Below, in pieces: positions 36,830-46,594 of a DNA stretch of 64,000 nucleotides (the first letter of the stretch is position 1; each line of letters begins with the position of its first letter). A program made the position numbers and the translations under genes. The stretch is from Aeromicrobium sp. IC_218. Lineage in GTDB: Bacteria > Actinomycetota > Actinomycetes > Propionibacteriales > Nocardioidaceae. Where the stretch lies: assembly GCF_004336805.1 (NCBI RefSeq), contig NZ_SJXM01000001.1:124001-188000 (forward strand). Reading direction: 5' to 3'. The notes under the pieces are model-generated. The model did no database searches and was not told the origin of the DNA. It worked only from the letters and a program-made list of their open reading frames with translations.

Positions 36830-37633
36830 CTACCGCTGGCGCACGTACCGTGCCCACGCGAAGCAGTAGACGCCGTAGGCCAGCAGGCCCAGCGCGATCG
36901 CGGTGAGCAGGTACGGCCCGAACGGCTGGTCGCGCAGCGTGGTCAGCGCGTCGTCCAGGCCGCCGGCCTTCTCCGGGTCGTACGTCGCGGCCGCCCACAG
37001 GAACAGGCCGCCGACGATGGTGATGGCGATGCCCTTGGCCACGTGCCCGATGGTGCCGGTGACGATCACCGGCTTCTCGGTGCGCCCGGCCAGCGCGTCG
37101 GTGCGCAGGTCGACCGTGAACTTCTGCGTGATGCCGCGCCAGACCAGGTAGACGCCCACGACCGCGATGCCCAGGCCCACGGCGCCGACGAGCCACTGGC
37201 CCGCGGGGGCGCTCATGAGCTTCGCGGTCATGCCCTCCTGGGACGAGTCCCCGCCCCCACCGCTGCCCGTGGCGGTGCGCCCGGCGGTGAAGGCCAGGAC
37301 GACGTAGACGACACCGCGACCGAGCGCGGCGAGCCGGTGCCGGGTGCGCTCCATGCCGTCCTCGTGCCGGAAGCCCCACACGGCCGTCGCCAGCTGCCAC
37401 AGGGTCAGCGCGACCAGGCCCAGCACGACCACCCACAGCAGGAAGGTGCCCAGCGGCTTCTCGGCCAGCTCCTGCATGGCGCCGGACTCGCTGGCCTCCT
37501 CGCCGCTGCCGCCCCAGGCGAGCTGGACGGTGATCCAGGCGATGATCACGTGCACGACGCCGTAGGAGATCAGTCCCACGCGGGCGCCGTGCTCCAGCGC
37601 GTCGTGGTCACGGACGTCCTCGGTGGTGCTCAT
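36830..37633 (-). CDS. DUF1206 family membrane protein
   Basis: 267 residues with six hydrophobic helices arranged as three similar helix pairs, each starting from a GxxxYGxV-type motif (ARVGLISYGVVHVIIAW, RGVVYVVLAFTAG, GHVAKGIAITIVGG). This is the DUF1206 pattern, of unknown function. The ATG overlaps the stop of the upstream oxidoreductase gene (ATGA), so the two are co-translated. Confidence 0.88.
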   Translation of the reverse strand: MSTTEDVRDHDALEHGARVGLISYGVVHVIIAWITVQLAWGGSGEEASESGAMQELAEKPLGTFLLWVVVLGLVALTLWQLATAVWGFRHEDGMERTRHRLAALGRGVVYVVLAFTAGRTATGSGGGGDSSQEGMTAKLMSAPAGQWLVGAVGLGIAVVGVYLVWRGITQKFTVDLRTDALAGRTEKPVIVTGTIGHVAKGIAITIVGGLFLWAAATYDPEKAGGLDDALTTLRDQPFGPYLLTAIALGLLAYGVYCFAWARYVRQR

Positions 37634-39126
37634 GCCGCGTTCCTCTCGGAGTGGGTGGTGGCGTGGCTGCGCTGCTCGGCGGCGAGCGCGAGGTTGCGCT
37701 GCAGGCCGCCGAAGACCACGCCGTGGAAGGGGTAGATGCTCCACCAGTAGAGCCGCCCCATCAGCCCGCGGGGGGCGTAGAGGGCGCGGTGGCTGAAGGT
37801 CGTGGTGCCGCCGTCGGTCGAGCCGATGCACAGCTCGAGCCAGGCCAGGCCGGGCAGGCGCATCTCGGCGCGCAGGCGCAGCAGCTTCTTCTCCTCGACG
37901 GTCTCCACGCGCCAGAAGTCGACCGCGTCGCCGACGAGCAGCTTCTCGGGGTCGCGGCGGCCGCGGCGCAGGCCGGGCCCGCCGACCAGCCGGTCGAGCA
38001 CGCCGCGCGCCCGCCAGGCCAGCGGCCACGAGTACCAGCCCTGCGAGCCCCCGATGCCTTGGATGACGGCCCACAGGTCGTCCGGCGTCGCGTCGACCTC
38101 GCGCGTCCGCTCGTCGGTGTAGAGGGTGCCGCCGGCCCAGTCGGGGTCCGAGGGCAGCGGCGCGGCGGGCGCGCCGGCGGGGCTGGCCGACGACCAGGAC
38201 GTCGGCACGTCCAGGTTCTGGATCTTGGTCAGTGCCAGCTCGACGGAGCGGTCGAAGCCGGTGAGCCCGCCCTCGGGCGGCGGGACGAGGTCGTCGATGT
38301 CGTGCTCGGAGGCCACGACGTTGTTGCGCAGCGACTCCACGAGCGGACGGGCCAGGCCGCTGGGCACGGGCGTCACGAGCCCGACCCACAGGCTGGACAG
38401 CGTCGTCGACAGGATCGGCACCGGCAGGATGCGCCGCTTGGGCAGCCCGGCGACGGCGGCGTACCGCTGCATCATGCCGAGGTAGGTCAGCACGTCGGGT
38501 CCGCCGATGTCGAAGCGGCGGTTCACGTCCGCGGGCATGGACGCGCTGCCGGCCAGGTAGTGCAGCACGTCGCGCACGGCGATCGGCTGGATGCGGCTGT
38601 GCACCCAGCGCGGCGTCACCATGACCGGCAGCCGCTCGGTGAGGTGGCGCAGCATCTCGAACGATGCCGAGCCCGAGCCGATGACGACGCCGGCCTGCAG
38701 CACAGTGGTGGGCACGCCGGAGTCGAGCAGCACCTGGGCGACCCGGTCGCGCGAGCGCAGGTGCTCGGAGAGCTCCTCGTCGGCCGGGTCCATGCCGCTG
38801 AGGTAGACGATGCGCTGCACGCCGGCGGCGAGCGCCTGCTCGGCGAACGTGCGGGCGATGTGCTCCTCGGTCGCGGCGAAGTCCTTGCCGGTGCCGATCG
38901 AGTGCAGCAGGTAGTAGGCGACGTCGACGCCGTCGAGCGCGCGGCGGACGTCGTCGGCGTCGGTGGCGTCGGCCCGGGCGACCTCGACGCGGTCGGCCCA
39001 GTCGTGGGCGCGGGCCTTCGCCTCGTCGCGGACCATGACGCGGACGGTGTGCCCGGCGTCCAGGAGGACGGGGACGAGGCGCCCGCCGATGTAGCCGGTC
39101 GCGCCGGTCACGAGGCTTCGGGTCAT
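37630..39126 (-). CDS. NAD(P)-binding (SDR/NmrA-like) protein with C-terminal DUF2867
   Basis: 498 residues. The first 330 are an atypical SDR with the cofactor motif VTGATGYIGGRLVPVLLDAGH and LHSIGTGKDFAATEEHIARTFAEQA, lacking an obvious YxxxK. The last 160 residues (TREVDATPDDLWAVIQGIGG, GDAVDFWRVETVEEKKLLRLRAEMRLPG) form DUF2867, a START-like fold. The family is common in actinobacteria and its reaction is unknown. GATAGT (39133-39138) 6 nt upstream suggests a leaderless start. It is paired with the DUF1206 gene. Confidence 0.88.
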   Translation of the reverse strand: MTRSLVTGATGYIGGRLVPVLLDAGHTVRVMVRDEAKARAHDWADRVEVARADATDADDVRRALDGVDVAYYLLHSIGTGKDFAATEEHIARTFAEQALAAGVQRIVYLSGMDPADEELSEHLRSRDRVAQVLLDSGVPTTVLQAGVVIGSGSASFEMLRHLTERLPVMVTPRWVHSRIQPIAVRDVLHYLAGSASMPADVNRRFDIGGPDVLTYLGMMQRYAAVAGLPKRRILPVPILSTTLSSLWVGLVTPVPSGLARPLVESLRNNVVASEHDIDDLVPPPEGGLTGFDRSVELALTKIQNLDVPTSWSSASPAGAPAAPLPSDPDWAGGTLYTDERTREVDATPDDLWAVIQGIGGSQGWYSWPLAWRARGVLDRLVGGPGLRRGRRDPEKLLVGDAVDFWRVETVEEKKLLRLRAEMRLPGLAWLELCIGSTDGGTTTFSHRALYAPRGLMGRLYWWSIYPFHGVVFGGLQRNLALAAEQRSHATTHSERNAA

Positions 39127-39168
39127 GTGCCCACTATCGGGCCGCGGGGCCCGGTCGGCACCCGCAGA

Positions 39169-39489
39169 TCAGGCCGGGTGCGGCAGCCGGACGTCCTCGT
39201 AGGCGAAGCGGTAGGGGAACGCGGCTGGGGGCAGCGGGCTGCCCGACGGGTGCGGGGCGGCCGGCGGGACGACCGGGGTGGGCGCGGGGCGCTCCCACCA
39301 GTCGTTGCGGCGCACCAGCCGGTCGCACACGATCGTGCCGAGGTAGCGGCCGTCCGGGTCGGCGACGTCGCGGTCCTCCCACGCCTGCCAGCCGACCCAG
39401 TGGCCCTCGAGGTCGAAGACGTGCGGGTCGTCGGGGTCGCGGCGGAACGCGATGACGTGGCCGTCGAGGTCGTACAGGTAGCTGTTCAT
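39169..39489 (-). CDS. Small repeat protein (4-fold beta-flower-like)
   Basis: 106 residues. Four short similar units each carry a D(L/P)(D/E)GxxxG/A motif: YDLDGHVIAFRR, FDLEGHWVGWQAW, ADPDGRYLGTIV, and a degenerate fourth. A proline-rich linker follows. The pattern resembles the 4-fold beta flower domain, but I am not certain. ATG 39489 was chosen over an upstream start because GGGGG lies at a suitable distance. Confidence 0.6.
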   Translation of the reverse strand: MNSYLYDLDGHVIAFRRDPDDPHVFDLEGHWVGWQAWEDRDVADPDGRYLGTIVCDRLVRRNDWWERPAPTPVVPPAAPHPSGSPLPPAAFPYRFAYEDVRLPHPA

Positions 39490-39660
39490 CGGTGCCCCCT
39501 TTCGCACCAGTCCCTTCGGCCGACGCTAGGCCGACCTGACCGGCACCGTGGGCGGCTCGCCGAGGTCGGTGGAAAATGGCTCGTCCGGGCTAGTCCTGTG
39601 GGTGGGTGTGACCCGGGTCTCGTCGTCTGTTTGGATGTGGCGACGACGCAGGAGGCCCGC

Positions 39661-40533
39661 ATGCACACCGACGAGCCCGTCCCGACCTGGTTCGCCGAGG
39701 CCCTCGCCCGGCGACCCGGCACCGACCAGGTGACGGTCGACGGCTGCGAGGTCGCGTACCGCGCGTGGGGCCCGGCCGGGGCGCCCGTCACCGTCCTGGT
39801 GCACGGCGGTGCCGCGCACGGCGGCTGGTGGGACCACGTCGCGCCCCACCTGGCCGCCGACCGCCGCGTGGTCGCGCTCGACCTGTCCGGGCACGGCGAC
39901 AGCGGCTGGCGCGACGCCTACTCGCTCGACACCTGGGCGCGCGAGGTCGTGGCCGTGGCCGAGGCGGAGGGTGACGCCGAGCCGGTCGTCCTGGGGCACA
40001 GCATGGGCGGGTTCGTCGCGCTCACCGCGGCCACGCAGCCCGGCTGCGGGCTGCGCGGTGCCGCGGCGGTCGACTCCCCGGTGCGGGTGCTGCCCGACTC
40101 CGTCCGTGCGCGGGCGCGCGAGGCCGCCTCCACGCCCCGGTCGAAGCGCTACCCCGACCGTGAGTCGATCCTGAGCCGGTTCCGCACGCTGCCCGACGAC
40201 GACCGCGACCTGCCGTACGTCACCCGCCACGTGGCCGAGGGCTCCGTGCGCCGGGTCGACGACGGCTGGACGTGGAAGTTCGACCAGCGGATCTTCGGCT
40301 CGTCCGCGATGAGCCCGGACATGCTGGGCAAGGCCGAGTGCCCGGTCGCGCTCGTCCGGGCCGAGCGCGGCATGGCGACCCCGGCGATCGTCGCCGACAC
40401 CGCCGAGCGGCTCGGCGGACGCGTGCCGGTCACCACCGTGCTCGACTCCGGCCACCACGTGATGCTCGACCAGCCGGTCGCCCTCGTCGCCGTCCTGCAG
40501 ACCCTCACGCAGATGTGGAGCACCCATGAGTGA
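39661..40533 (+). CDS. Alpha/beta hydrolase
   Basis: 290 residues from ATG 39661 behind GGAGG. It contains TVLVHGGAAHGGWWDHVAPHL, VALDLSGHGDSGWRD, the nucleophile elbow VLGHSMGG, the acid-strand VALVRAERG and the late histidine in LDSGHHVMLDQP. This Ser-His hydrolase is of the epoxide-hydrolase/esterase type. The start of the nitroreductase gene lies inside its last codons, so the two form one operon. Confidence 0.9.
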   Translation: MHTDEPVPTWFAEALARRPGTDQVTVDGCEVAYRAWGPAGAPVTVLVHGGAAHGGWWDHVAPHLAADRRVVALDLSGHGDSGWRDAYSLDTWAREVVAVAEAEGDAEPVVLGHSMGGFVALTAATQPGCGLRGAAAVDSPVRVLPDSVRARAREAASTPRSKRYPDRESILSRFRTLPDDDRDLPYVTRHVAEGSVRRVDDGWTWKFDQRIFGSSAMSPDMLGKAECPVALVRAERGMATPAIVADTAERLGGRVPVTTVLDSGHHVMLDQPVALVAVLQTLTQMWSTHE

Positions 40534-41191
40534 CATGACCGCCCTCGAGCGCCTGCTCGCGGACCGCTGGAGCTGCCGCGGCTACCTGCCCGACGAGGTG
40601 CCGCGCGAGACGATCGAGCGGCTGCTGACCGTCGCCGGCCGCACCCCCTCGTGGTGCAACACCCAGCCGTGGGAGGTCACCGTGCTGTCGGGCGAGGCCA
40701 CCTCGTCGCTGGTGAAGGCGATGGCCGAGGACGCCGAGCACTGGACCCCGGACATCCCGTTCCCGCCCGGCTACGAGGGCGTCTACGCCGACCGGCGTCG
40801 CGAGTCCGGCTGGCAGCTGTACGAGGCGGTCGGCGTGGCGAAGGGCGACCGCGACGCGTCCGCCGCCCAGATGCTGCGCAACTTCGAGTTCTTCGGCGCC
40901 CCGCACGCCGCGATCGTCACCACGACCGCGTCGCTCGGCCCCTACGGCGCCGTCGACTGCGGGCTGTTCATCGACTCGTTCCTGCTCGGCGCGCAAGCCC
41001 TCGGGCTCGGCGCGTGCGCCCAGGCGGCGATCGCGATGCGCGCCGGCGTCGTCCGCGAGCACCTGGGCCTGGCCGAGGACCGGCAGGTCGTGGCCGGCAT
41101 CGCGTTCGGCGTCCCGGACCCGGAGCACCCGACGAACACCTACCGGACGAACCGCGTCCCGCTCGCGGAGTTCGTCACCTTCCGCGACTGA
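40526..41191 (+). CDS. Nitroreductase family protein
   Basis: 221 residues, overlapping the hydrolase gene by 8 bases. The flavin-binding signature LLADRWSCRGYLPDEVPRETIERLL, TPSWCNTQPWEVTVL and GLGACAQAAIAM matches the NfsB/BluB-like family. The cofactor is FMN, with NAD(P)H as donor. The substrate may be an enone, nitro compound or quinone. A long inverted repeat follows. Confidence 0.93.
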   Translation: MSDMTALERLLADRWSCRGYLPDEVPRETIERLLTVAGRTPSWCNTQPWEVTVLSGEATSSLVKAMAEDAEHWTPDIPFPPGYEGVYADRRRESGWQLYEAVGVAKGDRDASAAQMLRNFEFFGAPHAAIVTTTASLGPYGAVDCGLFIDSFLLGAQALGLGACAQAAIAMRAGVVREHLGLAEDRQVVAGIAFGVPDPEHPTNTYRTNRVPLAEFVTFRD

Positions 41192-41216
41192 CCCACCCCG
41201 GGGAGCTGGCTCCGTT

Positions 41217-41283
41217 CGCGCTGAGTGTGACGTTCCGGGGGTGAAAAGGCCGCCAGGAGCCCCGAAACGTCACACTCAGCGCG
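41217..41283. repeat. Long inverted repeat (24-bp arms)
   Basis: The arm 41217-41240 pairs with 41260-41283 with one mismatch, around a 19-nt loop (41241-41259) containing GTGAAAAGG. The arms include CTGAGTGTGACGTT. It lies between convergent genes and may be a terminator or a mobile palindromic element. Confidence 0.75.
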
Positions 41284-41309
41284 AGCCGAACCCTCCGGCG
41301 AGGTGAGGG

Positions 41310-42737
41310 TCAGCCGCGGAGGGCGCCGACGCCGAGGATCGCGGCCAGGCCCAGCGCGCTGCGCGGGTGGTACGCCGCGGTCCACAGGCCGCCGTGGCAC
41401 GCCCCGGCCGCCTCGTCCATCCAGGGCTCGGCCTCGGCCGGGGCGCCGGACTTGAGGTCGTGCACGAGCAGCGCGGCCATGAGCGTGTTGCTGGTCGCGG
41501 GGTCGAACACCTCGACGCCGAACCGGTGCGCGCCGGCGTAGGCCGCCGCGAGCGCCTTGTTCTTGACCACCGAGCGGGTGCGGGTGGACGGCGCGACGTT
41601 GAGCGAGACGCGGGCGCCGTCGTGGCGGGCGGCCGTCGCGCGCCAGCGCTGCAGTCGCTTGGCGAACGCGTAGTTCGGGCCCTGCTGCGGCACGAGGGCG
41701 TCGCAGATGCCGGGGTCGGCCGCCGGCGGGTAGTTGCGGGTGAGCAGGCGTCCGCCGGCCAGCGTGCGGACGGTGCGCCGGCTGAGCCGCGACATCGCCC
41801 CGCCCGCGCGGTACGCCGCGTCGGCCCTGACGACCTCGTCGCGCGGCACCGCGAACACGTCGGTCGGCGTGGCCAGGAAGGCCAGCGCGGTGTCGGCCCG
41901 CCGCTCGAGCAGGTGCGCGCCCAGCGCGTCCGCGGCCATCGACAGGCGGACGTGGGTGCCGCCGTCGGCGTAGCAGTAGTTGCCGAGCACCAGGGCGCCG
42001 TCGATGCCGTCGAGCCACTCGGCGATGGCCGGCAGCTCGGTCAGCAGGTCCGCGCCGGCGTCCGACCCGGCGCCGCCGACGATGCGGGCGGGCAGGCGCA
42101 CGCGTCCGGCCAGCGAGGTGGCGGTCTGGCGGATGCGCTCCTGGACGTCCTCGCGCGGCAGGTCGAGCGCCACGACGTCCGCGCCCCAGCGCAGCAGCGC
42201 GTGCATGGGCCCCATCTCGGCGCCGGCACCCAGGACGACGACCGTCTCGCCGTCCAGCCGCAGCCACTCGGGGTGCTGCTGCACGAGCCGGACGCGGTCG
42301 GCCGCGGACGTGGTGATGACGCCGCGCGCGACCCAGTCGTCGAGCTGGGCGTCCAGCGCGTCGCCGCGCAGGCGCTCGCCGCGGTAGGGCAGGGTCAGCT
42401 CGGTCTCGGGCTCGGCCTCGCCCTGCACCTCGACGGTGTGGAAGGCCTGGGTGAGCGGGTGCGTGCCGATGGCCTCGCCGAGCGGGGTGTCGCCGTAGGT
42501 GAAGTGGCCGTACGCCGAGGCCAGGCCGTCGGCGGCGATGGTGTGGGCCGACGACGCCTCGCCGATGCCCGCCTCGACCGCGCGGCGGAAGTGCGAGAGG
42601 TACTGGCGGCGCCAGGCGGTCTCGTGCTCGACGGCACGGGCGCCGACGGGGTCGGCCTTGCGCAGCGCGTCCGCGAGGACGGTGCGGGCGGTCGAGGAGG
42701 TGCTCTCGGAGGGGAAGCTGACGGTCGGTTCGCTCAC
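41310..42737 (-). CDS. Conserved Rossmann-fold protein of unknown function
   Basis: About 475 residues. The only recognisable element is a nucleotide-binding motif, VVVLGAGAEMGPMHALLRWGADVVALDLPR, around residue 165. The rest is long and ordered (GNYCYADGGTHVRLSMAADALGAHLLERR, NVAPSTRTRSVVKNKALAAAYAGAHRFGVEVFDPATSN). It has a classic methyltransferase/dehydrogenase nucleotide fold but no family I can name. GTG 42737 has TACCGT (42745-42750) 7 nt upstream, indicating a leaderless start. GTG 42746 is also in frame. It is monocistronic. Confidence 0.75.
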   Translation of the reverse strand: MSEPTVSFPSESTSSTARTVLADALRKADPVGARAVEHETAWRRQYLSHFRRAVEAGIGEASSAHTIAADGLASAYGHFTYGDTPLGEAIGTHPLTQAFHTVEVQGEAEPETELTLPYRGERLRGDALDAQLDDWVARGVITTSAADRVRLVQQHPEWLRLDGETVVVLGAGAEMGPMHALLRWGADVVALDLPREDVQERIRQTATSLAGRVRLPARIVGGAGSDAGADLLTELPAIAEWLDGIDGALVLGNYCYADGGTHVRLSMAADALGAHLLERRADTALAFLATPTDVFAVPRDEVVRADAAYRAGGAMSRLSRRTVRTLAGGRLLTRNYPPAADPGICDALVPQQGPNYAFAKRLQRWRATAARHDGARVSLNVAPSTRTRSVVKNKALAAAYAGAHRFGVEVFDPATSNTLMAALLVHDLKSGAPAEAEPWMDEAAGACHGGLWTAAYHPRSALGLAAILGVGALRG

Positions 42738-42762
42738 CCGAGGCACGGTAATCCCTTACCGG

Positions 42763-44379
42763 TCAGTCGCGAAGACCGACGTCGTCCGGCACGCGGACGA
42801 GCAGCACACCGGCGCTGATGGTCGCCTCGATCCGGGTGCCCTCGCCGACCGGATCGCCGTCCAGCTGCATCGGCATCGGCTCCTTGGCCTCGATGACGAT
42901 GCGGGTGCCGGTGAAGCGCTCGAGCTTGTCGTTGGTGCGCTTGCCGCGGGTGAACAGGCGCGCGCCGATCGCGAGCCAGCCGATGAAGCGCTTCGGGGCG
43001 AGCACGACCGCGTCGAGCAGGCCGTCGTCGATCCGGGCGTCGGGCAGCAGGGGGATGCCGGCCTGCAGGAAGCCCACGTTGCCGACGACGACGGTGCGGG
43101 CCTTGAGCTTGACCGGCTCGGCGTCGTCCACGGTGATCTTGACCCGCTGCGCCGGGTAGCGCGCCGCCTTGACGCCGGAGACGAAGTACGCCGCCCAGCC
43201 GACCTTGGCCTTCAGCTCCTCGTCGACGCCGGTCATGATCGCCGCGTCCATGCCCAGGCCGGCCATGACCAGGAAGCTGGTGCGGGCGGCCTCGGGGGCG
43301 TCGGACGTGAAGTGGCCGAGGTCGACGGCCCGGTCCTGGCCGCTGAACGCGACGTCCATCGCGTCGCGGATGTTCAGCGGGATGTCCAGGTTGCGGGCCA
43401 GCAGGTTGCCGGTGCCGTGCGGGACGATGCCGACGGGGACGCCGCTGCCGGCCGCGACCTCGCACACGGTGCGGACGGTGCCGTCGCCGCCGGCCACGAC
43501 GATGAGGTCGACGTCGGCCTCGAGCGCCGCCTGCGCCTGGCCGGTGCCCGGGTCCTCGATGGTGGTGCGCAGCCACATCGGCTCGCGCCACCCGTGCAGG
43601 CGGGCGACCTCGGCGACGCGCTCCTTGAACGTGTCGACGTCCCCGACCTTGGCCGGGTTGAGCACGACGGCCGCGCGCCGCGGCTCGGCCCCCGGGGCGG
43701 CCGGGACGAGCGGCGTGCCGGTGCGGTCGGTGCGCAGCAGGATCGCCCACCACAGCAGCGCGACGAGCACGCCCTCGCTCAGGCCGGCGGTGACGTCGCT
43801 GGGGAAGTGGGCGCCGTAGAAGACCCGGCTCGCGGCCACGAGCAGGGCGAGCAGGACGAGCAGCGCGACGAGCAGGCGCCGGCGCAGCCCGCGGCGCATC
43901 GCCACGAGCGTGACGATCACCAGCACGGTGCACCCGACGCCGGCGGAGGACGAGTGGCCGCTCGGGAACGACAGTCCGTGGAAGACCTCGAGCGGGTCCT
44001 CGTGCACCGGACGGTCACGGTCGAAGACGAGCTTGAGCAGCGGGTTCAGCAGGGCCTCGGTCACGCCGGCGGCGACGACGAACGCGGCGACCCGGGGCGC
44101 GCCACGGCGCCACGCCCAGAACGCGACCAGGAGCAGCACCGGCGTCCAGGTCCAGCGGTCCAGGCCGATGCTCGCGGCCTTGGCCGCGTCGTGCACGACG
44201 TCGTGGGTGCTGGTGAACAGCAGGGCCCGCGACGACAGGCGGGTGTCGAGGTCCTGCAGCCAGGACGAGCCGGTGGCCACCAGGGTGCCGAGCGTGACCA
44301 GGACGGCGAGGAGGAGGGCGGCGAAGGTGCCCAGGAGGACCGGGTGGGTCGGGCGTGCGCGTCGCACGTCGATCGTCAC
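42763..44379 (-). CDS. PAP2 phosphatase - diacylglycerol/lipid kinase fusion
   Basis: 538 residues from GTG 44379 behind GAGGGGAG. The N-terminal half has about six transmembrane helices and the PAP2 motifs KxxxxRxRP (KLVFDRDRP), PSGH (LSFPSGHSSS) and SRxxxxxHxxxD (ASRVFYGAHFPSD). The C-terminal half is a DagK/YegS lipid kinase (RAAVVLNPAKVGD, VAGGDGTVRTVCEVAAGSGVPVGIVPHGTGNLLARNL). Together they could remodel phosphatidate, diacylglycerol or isoprenoid phosphates. The downstream neighbour serS is divergent. Confidence 0.9.
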   Translation of the reverse strand: MTIDVRRARPTHPVLLGTFAALLLAVLVTLGTLVATGSSWLQDLDTRLSSRALLFTSTHDVVHDAAKAASIGLDRWTWTPVLLLVAFWAWRRGAPRVAAFVVAAGVTEALLNPLLKLVFDRDRPVHEDPLEVFHGLSFPSGHSSSAGVGCTVLVIVTLVAMRRGLRRRLLVALLVLLALLVAASRVFYGAHFPSDVTAGLSEGVLVALLWWAILLRTDRTGTPLVPAAPGAEPRRAAVVLNPAKVGDVDTFKERVAEVARLHGWREPMWLRTTIEDPGTGQAQAALEADVDLIVVAGGDGTVRTVCEVAAGSGVPVGIVPHGTGNLLARNLDIPLNIRDAMDVAFSGQDRAVDLGHFTSDAPEAARTSFLVMAGLGMDAAIMTGVDEELKAKVGWAAYFVSGVKAARYPAQRVKITVDDAEPVKLKARTVVVGNVGFLQAGIPLLPDARIDDGLLDAVVLAPKRFIGWLAIGARLFTRGKRTNDKLERFTGTRIVIEAKEPMPMQLDGDPVGEGTRIEATISAGVLLVRVPDDVGLRD

Positions 44380-44473
44380 CAGCAGCTCCCCTCGTCGTCG
44401 GCCGAACCGGGCCAGCGTAGTGCCCGGCCGACGGGACCGCGCTGCCACGGGCCTGCGCCGATAGGCTGGGCGC

Positions 44474-45742
44474 GTGATCGACGCCAAGCTCCTGCGTGAA
44501 GACCCTGACCTCCTGCGTGCCGCCCAGCGACGTCGTGGGGAGTCCGAGAGCCTCGTCGACGAGCTCGTCGCCGCCGACGAGCGCCGGCGCTCCTCGATCG
44601 CCTCCTACGAGGCCGTCCGGGCCGAGCAGAAGTCGATCGGCAAGCTGGTCGCGAAGGCGTCCGGCGACGAGAAGGCCGAGCTGCTGGCGCGCACCAAGGC
44701 CCTGTCGGCCCAGGTGAAGGAGGCCGAGGCGGCACAGGGCGAGGCCGCCCAGGCCTTCGAGCGGCTGCTCAAGAGCCTGCCGAACCTCGCGTCCGAGCAG
44801 GCGCCCGAGGGCGGCGAGGACGACTTCGTCGTGCTCGACACCGTGGGCACCCCGCGCGACTTCGCCGCCGAGGGCTTCGAGCCCAAGGACCACCTCGAGC
44901 TCGGCGAGGCGCTCGGCGCGTTCGACGTCGAGCGCGGCGCCAAGGTCTCCGGCGCCCGCTTCTACTACCTGACCGGGGTCGGTGCCCAGCTCGAGCTCGC
45001 GCTCACCCAGCTGGCGATGAGCAAGGCCGCCGAGTGGGGCTTCACCCCGATGATCCCGCCGGCGCTGGTGAAGCCGCGGGCCATGGAGGGCACCGGCTTC
45101 CTCGGCCAGGCCGCCGACGACGTCTACTACCTGCCCAAGGACGACCTCTACCTCGTCGGCACGAGCGAGGTGCCGCTGGCCGCGTACCACTCCGACGAGA
45201 TCCTGGACGCCGGAACTTTGCCGCGGCGCTACGCCGCGTTCAGCCCCTGCTACCGGCGCGAGGCAGGCTCGTACGGCAAGGACACGCGGGGCATCTTCCG
45301 CGTCCACTGGTTCGACAAGGTGGAGATGTTCGTCTACACGACGCCCGAGGAGGCCGCGGCCGAGCACGAGCGGCTGCTCGGCTGGGAGCGCGCCTGGCTG
45401 GACGCGCTCGAGCTGCCCTACCGCGTGGTCGACGTCGCCGCCGGCGACCTCGGCCTGTCGGCCATCCGCAAGTTCGACTGCGAGGCCTGGATCCCGACCC
45501 AGGGCAAGTACCGCGAGGTCTCGTCGGCGTCCAACTGCACGCAGTTCCAGGCCCGCCGGCTCGACATCCGCGAGCGCACCGACGAGGGCCCGCGCCACGT
45601 CTCGACGCTCAACGGCACCCTGTGCGCCATGACCCGCACGATCATCGCGCTGCTCGAGAACGGCCAGCAGGCCGACGGCTCGGTGCGGCTGCCCAAGGCG
45701 CTGCACGGCCTCCTGCCCGCGGTGCTGGAGCCGCTCTCGTGA
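44474..45742 (+). CDS. serS: Seryl-tRNA synthetase
   Basis: 422 residues. The N-terminal long-helix arm (about 1-110) is followed by the class II catalytic core: motif 1 region, motif 2 [31 protein letters not shown], and motif 3 [20 protein letters not shown]. It charges the serine tRNAs, two of which are encoded at 56118 and 56759. TAGGCT (44462-44467) stands 6 nt before GTG 44474, so the message is leaderless. Confidence 0.98.
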   Translation: MIDAKLLREDPDLLRAAQRRRGESESLVDELVAADERRRSSIASYEAVRAEQKSIGKLVAKASGDEKAELLARTKALSAQVKEAEAAQGEAAQAFERLLKSLPNLASEQAPEGGEDDFVVLDTVGTPRDFAAEGFEPKDHLELGEALGAFDVERGAKVSGARFYYLTGVGAQLELALTQLAMSKAAEWGFTPMIPPALVKPRAMEGTGFLGQAADDVYYLPKDDLYLVGTSEVPLAAYHSDEILDAGTLPRRYAAFSPCYRREAGSYGKDTRGIFRVHWFDKVEMFVYTTPEEAAAEHERLLGWERAWLDALELPYRVVDVAAGDLGLSAIRKFDCEAWIPTQGKYREVSSASNCTQFQARRLDIRERTDEGPRHVSTLNGTLCAMTRTIIALLENGQQADGSVRLPKALHGLLPAVLEPLS

Positions 45743-46524
45743 CCGCCTTCCAGCCCAAGCTGGTCGCCCTCGACGTCGACGGCACCATCGTGGACGAGCG
45801 CAACCAGCTCACCGCACCGGTGCGCGAGGCCGTCCGTGGCCTCGCCGCCCGTGGCCTCGAGGTGGTCATCAGCACCGGACGCGCGATCCCCGGCGTCCTG
45901 GACGTCGTCGACAAGCTCGGCCTCGACGGCCGCCACGCGGTCGCCTCCAACGGAGCCGTGGTGCTGGCCCACCCGCCGGTCGACATCCTGCACACGGTCA
46001 CCTTCGACGCGTCCGAGGCGGTGCGCCGCGTGCTGGCCGAGATGCCCGACGCGATCGTCGCCGTCGAGGAGCTCGGCACCGGCTACCGCGTGAGCCGCCC
46101 GTTCCCGACCGGCGAGATCAACGGCACGATCGTGGTCGAGGACGTCGAGTCGCTCATCGCCGACCCGGTCGTGCGCGTCATCATCCGCAGCCCCGACCAC
46201 GCGCCGGAGGAGTTCGGCGAGATCGTCCGCAGCCTCGGCCTGGACGACACGTCGTACTACATCGGCTACGACGCCTGGCTCGACCTCGCGCCGCAGGGCG
46301 TCTCGAAGGCGTACGGCCTCGAGGTGCTGTGCGAGCGGCTCGGCGTCGACCGCTCCGAGGTGCTCGCGGTCGGCGACGGCAACAACGACGTCGAGATGCT
46401 GCAGTGGGCCGGACGCGGCGTCGCCATGGGCCAGGCGCCGGACCTGCTCAAGGACGTCGCCGACGACGTCACCGGGTCGATCCACGAGGACGGCCTGCTC
46501 ACCGAGCTCCAGCGCTACCTGTAG
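45739..46524 (+). CDS. Cof-type HAD hydrolase
   Basis: 261 residues from GTG 45739 (GTGA overlap with serS). Motifs are [13 protein letters not shown] (motif I with two Asp), ISTGR (motif II Thr/Ser), and Lys in [11 protein letters not shown] with [18 protein letters not shown] (motif IV). This sugar-phosphatase-like C2-cap HAD enzyme dephosphorylates small molecules. The serS-Cof pairing is one I have seen in other actinobacteria. Confidence 0.93.
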   Translation: MTAFQPKLVALDVDGTIVDERNQLTAPVREAVRGLAARGLEVVISTGRAIPGVLDVVDKLGLDGRHAVASNGAVVLAHPPVDILHTVTFDASEAVRRVLAEMPDAIVAVEELGTGYRVSRPFPTGEINGTIVVEDVESLIADPVVRVIIRSPDHAPEEFGEIVRSLGLDDTSYYIGYDAWLDLAPQGVSKAYGLEVLCERLGVDRSEVLAVGDGNNDVEMLQWAGRGVAMGQAPDLLKDVADDVTGSIHEDGLLTELQRYL

Positions 46525-46526
46525 CC

Positions 46527-46555
46527 CCGGCGGCGATCGAGAGCGACGCCGCCGG
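46527..46555. terminator. Hairpin between Cof hydrolase and SDR genes
   Basis: CCGGCGGC (46527-46534) pairs with GCCGCCGG (46548-46555) across a 13-nt loop in a convergent gap. Confidence 0.55.
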
Positions 46556-46594
46556 TCTCGCGTGGCTCGATCGCCCGAACCGGCCGCGTCCGGC

